Source of the DNA: Rhizobium tibeticum
Lineage (GTDB): Bacteria > Pseudomonadota > Alphaproteobacteria > Rhizobiales > Rhizobiaceae
Reading direction: 5' to 3'
DNA length: 64,000 nt
Assembly: GCF_900110205.1 (NCBI RefSeq)
Contig: NZ_FOCV01000014.1
Span: 115,702 to 179,701, forward strand
The translations under genes and the position numbers were made by a program. Positions 25,684 through 34,946 of this stretch are shown here, piece after piece. Each line of letters begins with the position of its first letter. Position 1 is the stretch's first letter. Under the pieces are notes generated by a model. The model had not been told where the DNA came from. It worked only from the letters and a program-made list of their open reading frames with translations, and searched no databases.

Positions 25684-26817
25684 TTACTTCAAGAGCGCCT
25701 GCGCCTCTTCGATGCCGAGTGCGGCCGGCTGCGTGCAGGTCGTCGTCAGCTCTATGAAACGGCCTTCCTCGCCCGACTTCAGGATCGAAGTCATGACGTC
25801 GACGCCGTGCAGCGTGCGATCGAGCGAGCAACGCGCATCGCGGCCCTCGATGATCGCCATGGCCATGTCGGCGAGACCTGCGGTGCGGTAGTTTGCGCGC
25901 GGTCCCTGCGGGCTCTCCTGGTTGAAGATGCCGAACGGATGCTCCCAGCCGTCGAGCGCCTTGATCTCCTTGTCGCGGCCGCTGGCCTCGACGACGCCGC
26001 CGAAGAAGTTCGGATCCGGCACGTAGAGCGAACCGTCCGTGCCGTAGAGCTCCATGTTCGCATGGCGGTGAGACCACACATCCCAGCTCGCCGTCAGCGT
26101 GACGGTCGCGCCGCCGACGAATTCGAGGATCGCCTGGATCGTCGTCGGCGTCTTGACCGGAATGATTTCGCCGCTGCGCGGCGCACTGGTGATCGTGCGG
26201 GTTTCCGATGCCATGGAGGTCATGGCGCCGACACGCTTCACCGGACCGATCAGGTTGATCAGGTTGGCGATGTAGTACGGGCCGAGATCGAGGATCGGGC
26301 CACCGCCGGGCAGGAAGAAGAAGTCCGGGTTCGGATGCCACATCTCCATGCCCGGGCTCATGACGTAGCAGGCACCCGAGGTGACGCGACCGATGCCGCC
26401 TTCGTCGATGTACTTGCGGGCAAGCTGATGCGCGCCGCCGAGGAAGGTATCCGGCGCGCAACCGACGGAAAGGTTCTTCCCCTTGGCAATGCGTCGCAGC
26501 TCCTCACCCTGTTCGAGGGTGAGGACAAGCGGCTTTTCCGAATAGACGTGCTTGCCGGCTTCGAGGATCGCTTTCGAAACCGGAAAATGCGCGTCGGGGA
26601 TGGTCAGGTTGACGATGACGTCGATCTCGTCATTGGCCAGAAGCTCGTCGATCGTCTGCGCCTGGACGCCGTATTCCTCGGCGCGGGCCTGGGCAGCCTG
26701 CACGTTGATATCGGCGCAAGCCAGAACCTTCAGCCCCTTGAACAGGGGCGAAAGCGAGAAGTAGGTGGTGGAGATGTTGCCGCATCCGATGATGCCGACG
26801 CCAAGTTCCTTGGTCAT
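25684..26817 (-). CDS. Gfo/Idh/MocA family sugar oxidoreductase
   Basis: The 377-residue NAD(P)-dependent dehydrogenase has the N-terminal Rossmann motif GVGIIGCGNISTTYFSLSPLF and the family sugar-binding EKPLVLTLEQGEEL, whose EKP Lys contributes to catalysis. GGGPILDLGPYYIANLINLIGP follows (the GGGxxxDxGxHxxxxxxxL-like segment, with Tyr in place of His). Members oxidise or epimerise sugars and sugar lactones. It follows the sugar isomerase gene by 8 bases, so the pair are co-translated. Together with the isomerase it probably processes the monosaccharide released by the glycosidases; the exact substrate is unknown. Confidence 0.92.
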   Translation of the reverse strand: MTKELGVGIIGCGNISTTYFSLSPLFKGLKVLACADINVQAAQARAEEYGVQAQTIDELLANDEIDVIVNLTIPDAHFPVSKAILEAGKHVYSEKPLVLTLEQGEELRRIAKGKNLSVGCAPDTFLGGAHQLARKYIDEGGIGRVTSGACYVMSPGMEMWHPNPDFFFLPGGGPILDLGPYYIANLINLIGPVKRVGAMTSMASETRTITSAPRSGEIIPVKTPTTIQAILEFVGGATVTLTASWDVWSHRHANMELYGTDGSLYVPDPNFFGGVVEASGRDKEIKALDGWEHPFGIFNQESPQGPRANYRTAGLADMAMAIIEGRDARCSLDRTLHGVDVMTSILKSGEEGRFIELTTTCTQPAALGIEEAQALLK

Positions 26818-26825
26818 GGTGTGCC

Positions 26826-27590
26826 TCAGTAGGTCTTGAAGGATGCAATCGAGCGGGTGATCAGGCGATCGACATCGGCCGGATTGTCATGCTCGACGAC
26901 GTAGTGCTTGGTCGCGGTATCCTTGAGTGCTGCAATGAGCTTTGCCCAAGGCAGTGTGCCGTAGCCGACATCGGCCCAGCCATCCTCGTTCTTGTTTTCA
27001 CCTGATGGAGCGATGTCCTTGACGTGGGCCGAGGTGATGCGCGAGCCGAGCTTTTCGATCCATGCGAAGGGATCGGCACCGCCGCGGACGACCCAGGCGA
27101 TATCGGCTTCCCAGGAAATGTCAGGGGCGCCTTCGAAGATGCGCTCGATTGGCAGCGAGCCGTCGGCGAGCTTCACAAACTCGAAGTCGTGGTTGTGCCA
27201 GCCGAATTCATAACCGGCGTCCTTGTAGGGCTTGCTCATCTCATGCAGTCGCTTGCCGAATGCGAGCCAGCCGGCACCGTCGGTCGGTCGTTGATCGGCC
27301 GCCAGATGCGGGGCATAGATCGAGTCCATGCCGAGTATCTTTGCAATGTTCAGCGACGTCTGAACTTCGCCATCCAGGAAATCCGGGCTGAAATGGCCGC
27401 TTGCCATCGTCAGGCCGTTCTTGTCGAGTTCCGCGCGCAGGCTCTTCAAGCCGGCATTGTCGAGATCCGCGTAGATGCCGCCAAAGCCTTCGACTTCCTG
27501 ATAGCCGGCCTTGCCGAGCTTTTCGAAGATCGCAGAATAGGGCTGGAAGTTACGGGCGCTGTAAAGCTGGAAACTCAGTTTCGTCATCAT
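26826..27590 (-). CDS. Sugar phosphate isomerase/epimerase (xylose isomerase-like TIM barrel)
   Basis: This 254-residue single-domain TIM-barrel protein belongs to the AP-endonuclease-2/xylose-isomerase-like family (IolE, DTE, YcjR types). It shows LSFQLYSARNFQPYSAIFEKL at the start, MASGHFSPDF, FGWHNHDFEFVKLADG (metal-binding His/Glu), DISWEADIAWVVRGGADPFAW and YVVEHDNPADV (Glu). Such enzymes isomerise or epimerise free or modified keto-sugars with a divalent metal. The tight placement ahead of the Gfo/Idh/MocA gene (8-base gap) echoes YcjR/YcjS-type pairs that work together on a sugar. Either ATG of the double start (27590 or 27587) is possible. Confidence 0.9.
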   Translation of the reverse strand: MMTKLSFQLYSARNFQPYSAIFEKLGKAGYQEVEGFGGIYADLDNAGLKSLRAELDKNGLTMASGHFSPDFLDGEVQTSLNIAKILGMDSIYAPHLAADQRPTDGAGWLAFGKRLHEMSKPYKDAGYEFGWHNHDFEFVKLADGSLPIERIFEGAPDISWEADIAWVVRGGADPFAWIEKLGSRITSAHVKDIAPSGENKNEDGWADVGYGTLPWAKLIAALKDTATKHYVVEHDNPADVDRLITRSIASFKTY

Positions 27591-27629
27591 TCCTCCTCGG
27601 GCCTCGTGCCCATTGCATTTCAGTCAGGG

Positions 27630-30095
27630 TTAATCCACGGACTGACAAGATTGCAGGTCGTAGAAACGGAATTCCGGCAGTTGGCCGCCCTCGAGCGGCC
27701 TGTCCGGGGCGAAGGTGATGCGGCGCGTCTCGCCCGCCGCCAGGTCGAAGGCGTTGTCGGAATACTTGCCCTCGGTGTCGGTCTCGATCATCACGAAGAG
27801 CGCAAGTCCCTTGGCGGTGACGTTGAGGCAGACGGAGCCGGCCTCCTCGACATATTCGTGCGTGACCATCAGGCCGGCAGGCTCGAGTTCCAGCGCCTTA
27901 TAGGTGCAATGGACATAGTGCCCCTCGCCGCCCATGCCGTTCGACGCCGTGAAGCGCCACGCAAGCAGCGTGCCCGCAGGCAGATCTGCCACATCGATGG
28001 ATGCGGCGGTAACCGCGCCGTCCGGCGTGCAGACGGCCTGGAGGTCCTTCAGGTGCTTGCGCTCGCCCTTCATGTCGAGGATCGAGATCGACAGATCGAC
28101 GCTGACTTCGCCGAGCGTATCGTTGACCAGCGAGAAGCGGATCTGCTTGCCATCCTCGGACGGGATTGCCGCGACCGCGACCGGCTGGAAGAAGCGCTTC
28201 ACCAGATAGTGCATCGCCTTCCAACGCCCGCCGTAGTCGAGGCTCGACCAAGAGGCGACGGGCCATGTGTCGTTCAACTGCCAGTAGATCGTGCCCATGC
28301 AATGCGGCTTCAGCGACCGCCAGTATTCCACCGCCGTCTTGATCGCCAGACCCTGCTGGATCTGTGAGAGATAGACGAAATTCGGAAAATCCTTCGGGAA
28401 GCGGAAGTAGCGGAACATCGTGCCTGCTATGCGCTCGTTGCCGCCGGCATTCTTCTGGTGCAGCTCCATCACAGGCGAAGCGATGTTCATGTCCTTCGCG
28501 TCGGCATACGTCTTGATGACGGGCAGCGACGTATAGGACTGGAAGCCGAATTCCGAGCAGAAGCGCGGGCGCACGGTGCGGTAATTGTCGAAGGACTTGT
28601 TCTCGTGCCAGACCGACCAATAGTGCATATCGCCGGAACCGTCGGCATGCCAGGCATCGCCGAAATCGAGATAGCCCGACGCCGGGCTCGACGGCCACCA
28701 GATGGCATCGGGTGCCGCCTTCTTCATCGCCTGCTCGATCGTCCGGTTGAGGCGATCGTAGGAAACAAGATAGCGGTCGCGGTCTTTTCTCGATTCCTCG
28801 AACCAGGTCAGTGCGCCAACCAGCTCGTTGTCGCCGCACCAGAGTGCGATCGACGGATGCGAGGACAGCCGACGGATCTGATAATCGACTTCGAGCGTGA
28901 CGTTATCGAGGAAGTCCTCGGTCGAGGGATAAAGGTTGCAGGCGAACATGAAGTCCTGCCACACCAGGAGGCCGAGTCGATCGCAGAGATCGTAGAAATG
29001 GTCGTGCTCGTAAAACCCGCCGCCCCAGACGCGGATCATGTTCATGTTGGCGGCCTTGGCCGACCGTAAGAGATCCTCGGTCTTCTCAGCGCTCGACAGC
29101 GAGAACAGCGCATCGGCCGGGATCCAGTTGGCGCCGCGGCAGAAAATCTCGCGGCCATTGACCTTCAGCGCAAAGCGGCTGCCAGCAGCATCGGGCGTCG
29201 TGATGAGTTCGACCGTGCGAAGGCCGATCTGCTTGATCACCGCATCCGTTGGGAGATCGACCGTCAGTGAATAAAGCGCCTGCTCGCCGCTGCCGGCAGG
29301 CCACCAGATCCGCGGCTTGTCGATCTCGAAGACATGATTGACCACCGTTTCGCCGATACCGACGCCGACGTCGAGGCGAACGCGCTCGCCATCAAGCGAG
29401 AAATGTACCGGTACGATCCCGGGGTTCTTGGCAAACAACGTCGCGCTGACCTGCAGATCCACGGAACCGTCGAGATTGTGAACCTGCCGCGTCGTGACGT
29501 GCTCGATGCGAGCCGTCTCGAGCTTGCGCAGCCTGATCGTGCCGTAAAGCCCTAGCGGGGCAATCGCGATGTTCCAGTCCCAGCCGAAATGGCACTGCGG
29601 CTTGCGCAGCATGTTACCGTTGGGGATCGGCGAATTGCCCGTCGAATAGGGAATGTAGAAAGGCTGCCTGGCCTGTCGGTCGGCACCGGCCGCAATGCCT
29701 GAATGCAGGACGACGCGAATAACGTTGTCGCCGGCCTTCAACTGGCTGCCGACGTCAGGTCGATAGCGCCGAAAGGTGTTATCTGCGAGCAGCACTGGCG
29801 AGCCGTTGATGAAGACGGCAGCCACGGTATCGAGATAGTCGATATCGAGAAACCAGTCGCCGTTCGGCTCCGACAGTGTGAAGCTACCCTCAAGCACCCA
29901 GTCGCGGTGCGCCACCCACTGAACGACCTCCTCGTTGCGGCCGAAATATGGATCGGGAATAAACTCGGCGGCATGCAGTGCCGTGTGCACATCGCCCGGC
30001 AGCGTGATGGATGTCGTGACGTCGCCATCGGCTGAGGTGAGCGTCCACGATCCGGATAGGTCGAGGTTAAACCCATTTGTCGGCAAGGAGGTCAT
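27630..30095 (-). CDS. Glycoside hydrolase family 2 protein, beta-mannosidase type
   Basis: The 821-residue protein has the beta-mannosidase layout: an N-terminal jelly roll (LSGSWTLTSADGDVTTSITL, then GDVHTALHAAEFIPDPYFG), an Ig-like domain, the TIM barrel with IRVWGGGFYEHDHFYDLCD, and C-terminal beta domains. The acid/base is the Glu of LWCGDNELVG (about E424). The nucleophile is the Glu of RFCSEFGFQSY (about E515). The segment PQCHFGWDWN is typical of GH2 mannosidases. With no signal peptide it would cleave beta-mannosides taken up by the ABC transporter. It sits between the ATPase gene and the isomerase gene, 39 bases ahead of the latter. Activity on another beta-glycoside is possible. 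Confidence 0.93.
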   Translation of the reverse strand: MTSLPTNGFNLDLSGSWTLTSADGDVTTSITLPGDVHTALHAAEFIPDPYFGRNEEVVQWVAHRDWVLEGSFTLSEPNGDWFLDIDYLDTVAAVFINGSPVLLADNTFRRYRPDVGSQLKAGDNVIRVVLHSGIAAGADRQARQPFYIPYSTGNSPIPNGNMLRKPQCHFGWDWNIAIAPLGLYGTIRLRKLETARIEHVTTRQVHNLDGSVDLQVSATLFAKNPGIVPVHFSLDGERVRLDVGVGIGETVVNHVFEIDKPRIWWPAGSGEQALYSLTVDLPTDAVIKQIGLRTVELITTPDAAGSRFALKVNGREIFCRGANWIPADALFSLSSAEKTEDLLRSAKAANMNMIRVWGGGFYEHDHFYDLCDRLGLLVWQDFMFACNLYPSTEDFLDNVTLEVDYQIRRLSSHPSIALWCGDNELVGALTWFEESRKDRDRYLVSYDRLNRTIEQAMKKAAPDAIWWPSSPASGYLDFGDAWHADGSGDMHYWSVWHENKSFDNYRTVRPRFCSEFGFQSYTSLPVIKTYADAKDMNIASPVMELHQKNAGGNERIAGTMFRYFRFPKDFPNFVYLSQIQQGLAIKTAVEYWRSLKPHCMGTIYWQLNDTWPVASWSSLDYGGRWKAMHYLVKRFFQPVAVAAIPSEDGKQIRFSLVNDTLGEVSVDLSISILDMKGERKHLKDLQAVCTPDGAVTAASIDVADLPAGTLLAWRFTASNGMGGEGHYVHCTYKALELEPAGLMVTHEYVEEAGSVCLNVTAKGLALFVMIETDTEGKYSDNAFDLAAGETRRITFAPDRPLEGGQLPEFRFYDLQSCQSVD

Positions 30096-30182
30096 AGCAT
30101 TATCCCGATCGGGCCGCGCTTGGGAATGCCCGCACCCGCAGGCCGCAGCCGAACTTGGTGGCCGGATGGCCGATTGGACGAA

Positions 30183-30207
30183 TGGGCGGAACCGGTTGCT
30201 CCGCCCA
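30183..30207 (-). other. Hairpin between the ABC ATPase and GH2 genes
   Basis: TGGGCGGA-N9-TCCGCCCA makes an 8-pair stem within the 123-base gap after the ATPase stop. No T-run follows, so it may stabilise or separate transcript segments and not terminate transcription. Confidence 0.5.
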
Positions 30208-30218
30208 CATTTCGGTTT

Positions 30219-31304
30219 CTAGAGGCGAAGCTCGGTCTCGGCATCGAAGATCGACGCCAGCGACATATCAAAGCCGAGCTTGACGGCAGAGCCCGGGTTG
30301 AAGCGGCGTGCGCCGTTGATGCGCACCGACATCGTGTGGCCGGCGTGCTTCAACCAGAGCAGGTTGTCGGCGCCCATGGGTTCCTCGATGTCGACGGTCG
30401 CATCATGAACCTCGGCGCCGAGATTCTCGTTGACCTTCACATGCTCGGGACGAACGCCGAGGATGACCTTGCGGCCGGCCTGCAGCACTTCGGGCGTGTC
30501 ATAGTCTGCGACAGAGAAGTTCACGCCATTGGCACTAAAGAACGTCTGCTCGCCCTGCTTGGTGATCTCACCGCGCAGGAAATTCATCGACGGCGAACCG
30601 ATGAAGCCGGCAACGAAGAGATTGCGCGGCCTGTTGTAGATCGTCGTCGGATCGGCGAGCTGCTGGATGATGCCGCTCTTCATGATCGCGATACGATCGG
30701 CGAGCGTCAGCGCCTCGATCTGGTCGTGGGTAACGTAGATCATCGTATTCTTCAGCGACTGGTGCAGGCGCTTGATCTCGACGCGCAGTTCCGACCTAAG
30801 CTTGGCATCGAGGTTGGAAAGCGGCTCATCGAAGAGAAACACGTCGACGTCGCGCACCAGCGCACGACCGATCGCCACGCGCTGACGCTGACCGCCCGAA
30901 AGCTCGGCCGGCTTGCGCTTCAGAAGCGGCTGGATCTGCAGGATTTCCGAAGCGCGTGCCACGCGCTTGTCGATCTCGGGCTGCGGGATCTTGGCCACCC
31001 GCAGGCCAAAGGACAGGTTCTTCTCGACCGTCATCTGCGGATAGAGCGCGTAGGACTGAAACACCATGCCGATGCCACGATCCTTGGGTTCCTCCCAAGT
31101 GACGTTCTTGCCCTTGATGAAGATCTGACCGTCGGACGCGTCCAGCAGACCGGCAATGCAGTTCAGCAAGGTCGACTTGCCGCAACCGGACGATCCGAGC
31201 AGCACGAGGAATTCGCCGTCATTGATCTCGAGATTGAGATCCTTGAGAACGCTGACCGCGCCGAAGTTCAACGACAGATCTTTGATGGAAACGCTCGAAT
31301 TCAT
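30219..31304 (-). CDS. Sugar ABC transporter ATP-binding protein (UgpC/MalK type)
   Basis: The 361-residue ATPase drives the CUT1-type sugar importer encoded just upstream. Motifs are Walker A LLGSSGCGKSTLLN, Q-loop MVFQSYALYPQMTVE, signature LSGGQRQRVAIGRAL, Walker B VFLFDEPLSNLDAKLR, and the H-loop YVTHDQIEALTLADR. After residue 240 comes the TOBE/MalK-like regulatory domain (VILGVRPEHVKV, and the end). It starts 3 bases after the inner permease stop, so the transporter genes are co-translated. In rhizobia one such ATPase may serve more than one importer. Confidence 0.95.
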   Translation of the reverse strand: MNSSVSIKDLSLNFGAVSVLKDLNLEINDGEFLVLLGSSGCGKSTLLNCIAGLLDASDGQIFIKGKNVTWEEPKDRGIGMVFQSYALYPQMTVEKNLSFGLRVAKIPQPEIDKRVARASEILQIQPLLKRKPAELSGGQRQRVAIGRALVRDVDVFLFDEPLSNLDAKLRSELRVEIKRLHQSLKNTMIYVTHDQIEALTLADRIAIMKSGIIQQLADPTTIYNRPRNLFVAGFIGSPSMNFLRGEITKQGEQTFFSANGVNFSVADYDTPEVLQAGRKVILGVRPEHVKVNENLGAEVHDATVDIEEPMGADNLLWLKHAGHTMSVRINGARRFNPGSAVKLGFDMSLASIFDAETELRL

Positions 31305-31307
31305 GGA

Positions 31308-32246
31308 TCAGCCTTTCACTGCGCCAGCGGCAATGCCGCGGACGAAAAGTCGCCCTGACACGAAATACACAACCAGCGGCACCAGACCCGTGAGGATCGT
31401 TGCGGCCATGTTGACGTTGTATTCCTTCACGCCCTGGACAGAATTGACGATGTTGTTGAGCTGGACGGTCATCGGATAATATTCCGGCCGGGTGAAGACG
31501 ACGCCGAAGAGGAAGTCGTTCCAGATGCCGGTGACCTGCAGGATCATTGCGACGACGAAGATCGGCAGCGACATGGGCACCATGATCTTCAGGAAGATCT
31601 GCCAGAAGCCCGCGCCGTCGATGCGCGCCGCCTTGAACAGCTCCTGCGGCAACGATGCGAAATAGTTGCGGAAGAGCAGTGTCAGAATCGGCATGCCGAA
31701 GATGCTGTGGACGATAATCAGGCCGGTCAGCGTGCCGTAGATCCCCAGTTCACGCAGTACGATGACGATCGGATAGATCATGACCTGGTAGGGAATGAAT
31801 GCACCGATCACGAGGATGGAGAAGAACAGCTCCGATCCCTTGAAGCGCCAGTTGGCAAGCGCGTAGCCATTCACCGAAGCGATTGCGATTGAGAAGACCA
31901 CGGAAGGAACTGTGATCCGCACCGAGTTCCAGAAGCCACGCGAAAGACCGTCGCAGTTGAGGCCGGTGCAGGCTGTCGCCCATGCTTTGACCCAAGGCTC
32001 GAAGGTGATTTCGACCGGCGGTGAGAAGATGTTGCCAAGACGGATCTCGGGCATCCCTTTCAGCGACGTGACGATCATCACGTAGAGCGGCAGCAGGTAA
32101 TAGGCCGCAGCGACGAAAAGGGTGCCGTAGAGCATGATATTGCGCGGAGAAATCACCCGCTTCGGCTTCGGACCACGCGGTCCGGAAAGTGTCTTGTCCG
32201 TCACGATACCGGTATCCGTGTTCTTGAGAGCAATGGTGTCAGGCAC
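31308..32246 (-). CDS. Sugar ABC transporter permease (MalG-like, CUT1)
   Basis: The 312-residue inner-membrane protein has six predicted helices and the permease EAA loop ELFKAARIDGAGFWQIFLKIMVP, which docks with the ATPase. A cytoplasmic N-terminus of about 30 residues precedes helix 1 (NIMLYGTLFVAAAYYLLPLYV). The long periplasmic loop containing CTGLNCDGLSRGFWNSVRI is characteristic of this sub-type. It overlaps the other permease gene by 8 bases and lies 3 bases ahead of the ATPase gene. It forms a heterodimer with the other permease. Confidence 0.94.
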   Translation of the reverse strand: MPDTIALKNTDTGIVTDKTLSGPRGPKPKRVISPRNIMLYGTLFVAAAYYLLPLYVMIVTSLKGMPEIRLGNIFSPPVEITFEPWVKAWATACTGLNCDGLSRGFWNSVRITVPSVVFSIAIASVNGYALANWRFKGSELFFSILVIGAFIPYQVMIYPIVIVLRELGIYGTLTGLIIVHSIFGMPILTLLFRNYFASLPQELFKAARIDGAGFWQIFLKIMVPMSLPIFVVAMILQVTGIWNDFLFGVVFTRPEYYPMTVQLNNIVNSVQGVKEYNVNMAATILTGLVPLVVYFVSGRLFVRGIAAGAVKG

Positions 32247-33144
32247 GTTTACGCCCTCCCCCGAATTCCAGATAAGCCCAGGGAACGATGATAATTGCGA
32301 CGGTCACAAGCATCATGGTCGATGCCGCGAAGCCTTGACCCAGGTTCTGCGCCTGGAACATGTAGTCGTAGACGTACTTGGCGGGCACTTCCGACGAAAT
32401 GCCGGGACCGCCGCTGGTTTGCGCCACCACGAGGTCGTAGACCTTGACAATGCCGCTGGCGATGATGACGAGCGTGGTAATGAACACCGGCCGCATCATC
32501 GGAATGACAATGAAAAGATAGGTCTTCCACATCGGGATACCGTCGACGCGCGAGGCCTTCCAGATATCCTCGTCGATGCCGCGCAGACCGGCGAGCATCA
32601 GGCACATGACGAGCCCGGTTCCCTGCCAGAGTGCTGCAATCAGAACACCGTAAATGACGATGCTCGGCGTATAGAGCGGATCGAAGGTAAAGCTCGTCCA
32701 GCCGAGCGAACGCACCACCGACTGGATGCCAAACTCCGGATTGAGAACCCACTGCCAAACGAGACCTGTCACGATGAAGGACAGGGCAAAGGGGTAAAGG
32801 AAGATCGTGCGGAACGTATTCTCGAACCGGATCTTCTGGTCCATCAGCGCCGCCAGCACGAAGCCGATGACAAGGCTGAAAATGAGCGAGAGAATGCCGT
32901 AGACGGCAAGGTTCTCGATCGAGACGATCCAGCGCGGAGCAGCCCAAAGGCGCTTGTATTGATCGAAACCGACAAAGCTCAACCGCGGAAGGAGCTTCGA
33001 GTTGGTGAATGAATAGAATACCGTCCAGACCGTGCCGCCAAGAAAGATAACGAGGGCGGTGAGGATCATGGGGATGGATGCAATCTTCGAATTCAGATTG
33101 CGCAGTAACTGATTTGGCCGGCCTGCTTTCGCTTGACCCGTCAT
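32239..33144 (-). CDS. Sugar ABC transporter permease (MalF/UgpA-like, CUT1)
   Basis: This 301-residue permease has six predicted helices, with helix 1 in IPMILTALVIFLGGTVWTVFYSF and the EAA-type loop DIWKASRVDGIPMWKTYLFIVIPMM. The start at 33144 is set by AGGAGG 8 bases upstream; the open frame extends to 33264 with unlike residues. It is second in the operon after the solute-binding protein, separated by about 215 bases that include a strong hairpin. It partners the MalG-like permease, which overlaps its end. Confidence 0.94.
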   Translation of the reverse strand: MTGQAKAGRPNQLLRNLNSKIASIPMILTALVIFLGGTVWTVFYSFTNSKLLPRLSFVGFDQYKRLWAAPRWIVSIENLAVYGILSLIFSLVIGFVLAALMDQKIRFENTFRTIFLYPFALSFIVTGLVWQWVLNPEFGIQSVVRSLGWTSFTFDPLYTPSIVIYGVLIAALWQGTGLVMCLMLAGLRGIDEDIWKASRVDGIPMWKTYLFIVIPMMRPVFITTLVIIASGIVKVYDLVVAQTSGGPGISSEVPAKYVYDYMFQAQNLGQGFAASTMMLVTVAIIIVPWAYLEFGGGRKRA

Positions 33145-33308
33145 TGTAATTCCTCCTGAATCGCAATTCCTGTGAGATCCAGAGCGGCGAACCTCCTGCC
33201 GGTCGCCTCCTCTTCTCCCTCCCGTACCGAAACCGGACCACCGTGCACCAGCACGCGCCGGCATCGAGCGCTGCCGCCACCCGGATCACGATGGAAGTTC
33301 CGGGCAAA

Positions 33309-33333
33309 CCCGGCTCCGTTGACGGGAGCCGGG
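33309..33333 (-). other. Stable hairpin between the solute-binding protein and permease genes
   Basis: CCCGGCTCC-GTTGACG-GGAGCCGGG is a perfect 9-pair stem 26 bases after the binding-protein stop. Such hairpins often protect the 3' end of binding-protein mRNA or attenuate read-through, giving more binding protein than permease. That role is inferred. Confidence 0.7.
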
Positions 33334-33358
33334 TCGCAACAGCGTCGGAATGCGACGA

Positions 33359-34594
33359 TCAGTCGGCAGAAGCGATGATCTCAGCGAAGCGCTTCTGAGC
33401 GGCTTCCGGCGTCATCGACGGATTTGCGAAGAACTCGGAGAAGAGGTCTTCCTTCTGCTTCTGGCTGTCAGCCGACAGAAGTTGGTCCGTACCTTCGATC
33501 ACGTTACCCTTAGCCAGGATATCGAGACCCTTTTTCATGCAGTCGTTGGCGGCCGCGAGGTCGACGTCGCCGCGCACCGGCAGCGAGCCCTTCTTCAGGT
33601 TGAAGGCAACCTGCGTCTTAGGATCGAGAAGCGTCTTGGCGAGAACGTCCTGCGCCTTCGACTTGGCTTCGTCCTTGAGCAGCGGGAAGTAGAAGGCATC
33701 ACCACCCGTGGAGATGATCTCGTTCACGCCGAGGCCCGGAAGGCAGGTGTAGTCGGAACCGGCTTTTTGACCGGCCAGCTGGAATTCGCCCTGCGCCCAG
33801 TCACCCATGATCTGGCCACCGGCCTTGCCTGTTATGACGAGGTTGGTTGCCTGGTTCCAGTCCTGAACGTTGCTGCCCTTCGACATCTTGCGAGCGTCGT
33901 CTGCAGCCTTGAAGACCTTGGCGATCTCCGGACCGGCAGCCGCTTCAGCGTCCTTGTCCTTGAAGACCTTATAGAAGGTATCCTTGCCGGCGATGGCAAC
34001 CATCAACACGTCGAACGCGCCGGCAGCCTGCCACGGCTGACCACCGACGGCGAGCGGGACGATGCCGGCCTTCTCAAGCGCCGGAGCAGCAGCGACGAAT
34101 TCGTCCCAGTTCTTCGGCACTTCGACGCCGGCCTTCTTGAAGGCTGCATTCGAGAGCCACAGCCACTGCCAGGAGTGGATGTTGACCGGGGCGCAATAGA
34201 TCTTGCCGTCGATCGTGCAAGAATCGAGCAAGCTCGACGGACGGATGATGTCCTTCCAGTGCTCGGCAGTGGCGACATCGGTCAGATCGCGCATCAGCCC
34301 AGCCTGAACCAGTTCTTCCGCCTGGCGGCCGTGGTTGAACTGTGTCGCGCCCATCGGGTCGCCGCCGGTGATGCGGCTGATCATGATCGGACGCGCGGTG
34401 CCGCCGGAACCGGCGATTGCGCCGTCGACCCACTTGTTGCCGGTCGCATCGAAGGCCTTTGCGAGTTCCGCTACGGCAGCAGCTTCGCCGCCAGATGTCC
34501 ACCAATGGGTGACTTCAAGATCGGTCGCGTCCGCCGCACCGAGCGGCAGCACGACGGAAGCGGCAAGTGCAGCCGCCATCAAACGAAAATTCAT
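33359..34594 (-). CDS. Sugar ABC transporter solute-binding protein
   Basis: The 411-residue protein has a signal peptide (MNFRLMAAALAASVVLPLGA, cleaved near ADA-TD). The mature part is a family 1 extracellular binding protein: LEVTHWWTSGGEAAAVAELA at the start, then KIYCAPVNIHSWQWLWLSN, GGQIMGDWAQGEFQLAG and TGGDAFYFPLLKDEAK. It would trap a sugar or oligosaccharide in the periplasm and hand it to the permeases downstream. The high-affinity ligand is unknown; the linked GH2 mannosidase and GH43 genes suggest a plant or fungal oligosaccharide. It is the first gene of the operon and has a promoter-like site about 200 bases upstream. Confidence 0.94.
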   Translation of the reverse strand: MNFRLMAAALAASVVLPLGAADATDLEVTHWWTSGGEAAAVAELAKAFDATGNKWVDGAIAGSGGTARPIMISRITGGDPMGATQFNHGRQAEELVQAGLMRDLTDVATAEHWKDIIRPSSLLDSCTIDGKIYCAPVNIHSWQWLWLSNAAFKKAGVEVPKNWDEFVAAAPALEKAGIVPLAVGGQPWQAAGAFDVLMVAIAGKDTFYKVFKDKDAEAAAGPEIAKVFKAADDARKMSKGSNVQDWNQATNLVITGKAGGQIMGDWAQGEFQLAGQKAGSDYTCLPGLGVNEIISTGGDAFYFPLLKDEAKSKAQDVLAKTLLDPKTQVAFNLKKGSLPVRGDVDLAAANDCMKKGLDILAKGNVIEGTDQLLSADSQKQKEDLFSEFFANPSMTPEAAQKRFAEIIASAD

Positions 34595-34780
34595 GAGTTC
34601 TCCTCCCTCACTGAAACGTTGCCGGAAAAACTTAATTCAATCGATATTTCGGCGCAACAGCCCGCCTAGAAAATTTTCCTCCTGGCCACCATTTACTACC
34701 AATGCCTGTCGGAACGCGCTGATTTTTCGATGGGTCGCCGCAAAGATGAGCAACCGAACGAGCACTTGCACAATTTCGCT

Positions 34781-34810
34781 ATATATCTGATATAACTGCC
34801 TTTATGTCAA
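34781..34810 (-). promoter_or_regulatory. Sigma-70-like promoter for the sugar operon, within palindromes
   Basis: On the minus strand TTGACA (34805-34810) and ATATAT (34781-34786) are 18 bases apart, pointing to the solute-binding protein gene. The -35 lies in the palindrome TGTCAA-CTGT-TTGACA (34805-34820). The -10 region overlaps TATATC-T-GATATA (34782-34794). Both palindromes are candidate operators for the divergent LacI-type repressor. Confidence 0.6.
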
Positions 34811-34932
34811 CTGTTTGACAATATTTCGCTGGGCTTGCGTTCGCACATGCACAAATTTCGGGAAAAACTCGAGATTTCAACCATTACGGGTAGCCGCGAT
34901 CTGCCCTCAATAAAAAGTCCTCGACATTTCTA

Positions 34933-34946
34933 CTGTATCGTTACAG
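34933..34946. promoter_or_regulatory. CG-centred palindrome upstream of the LacI-type regulator gene
   Basis: CTGTA-TCGT-TACAG is a palindrome with a central CG, the form expected of many LacI-family operators. It lies about 104 bases before the regulator start, so it could mediate autoregulation. The rest of the 455-base gap (34595-35049) is AT-rich and shows no coding frame. Confidence 0.45.
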
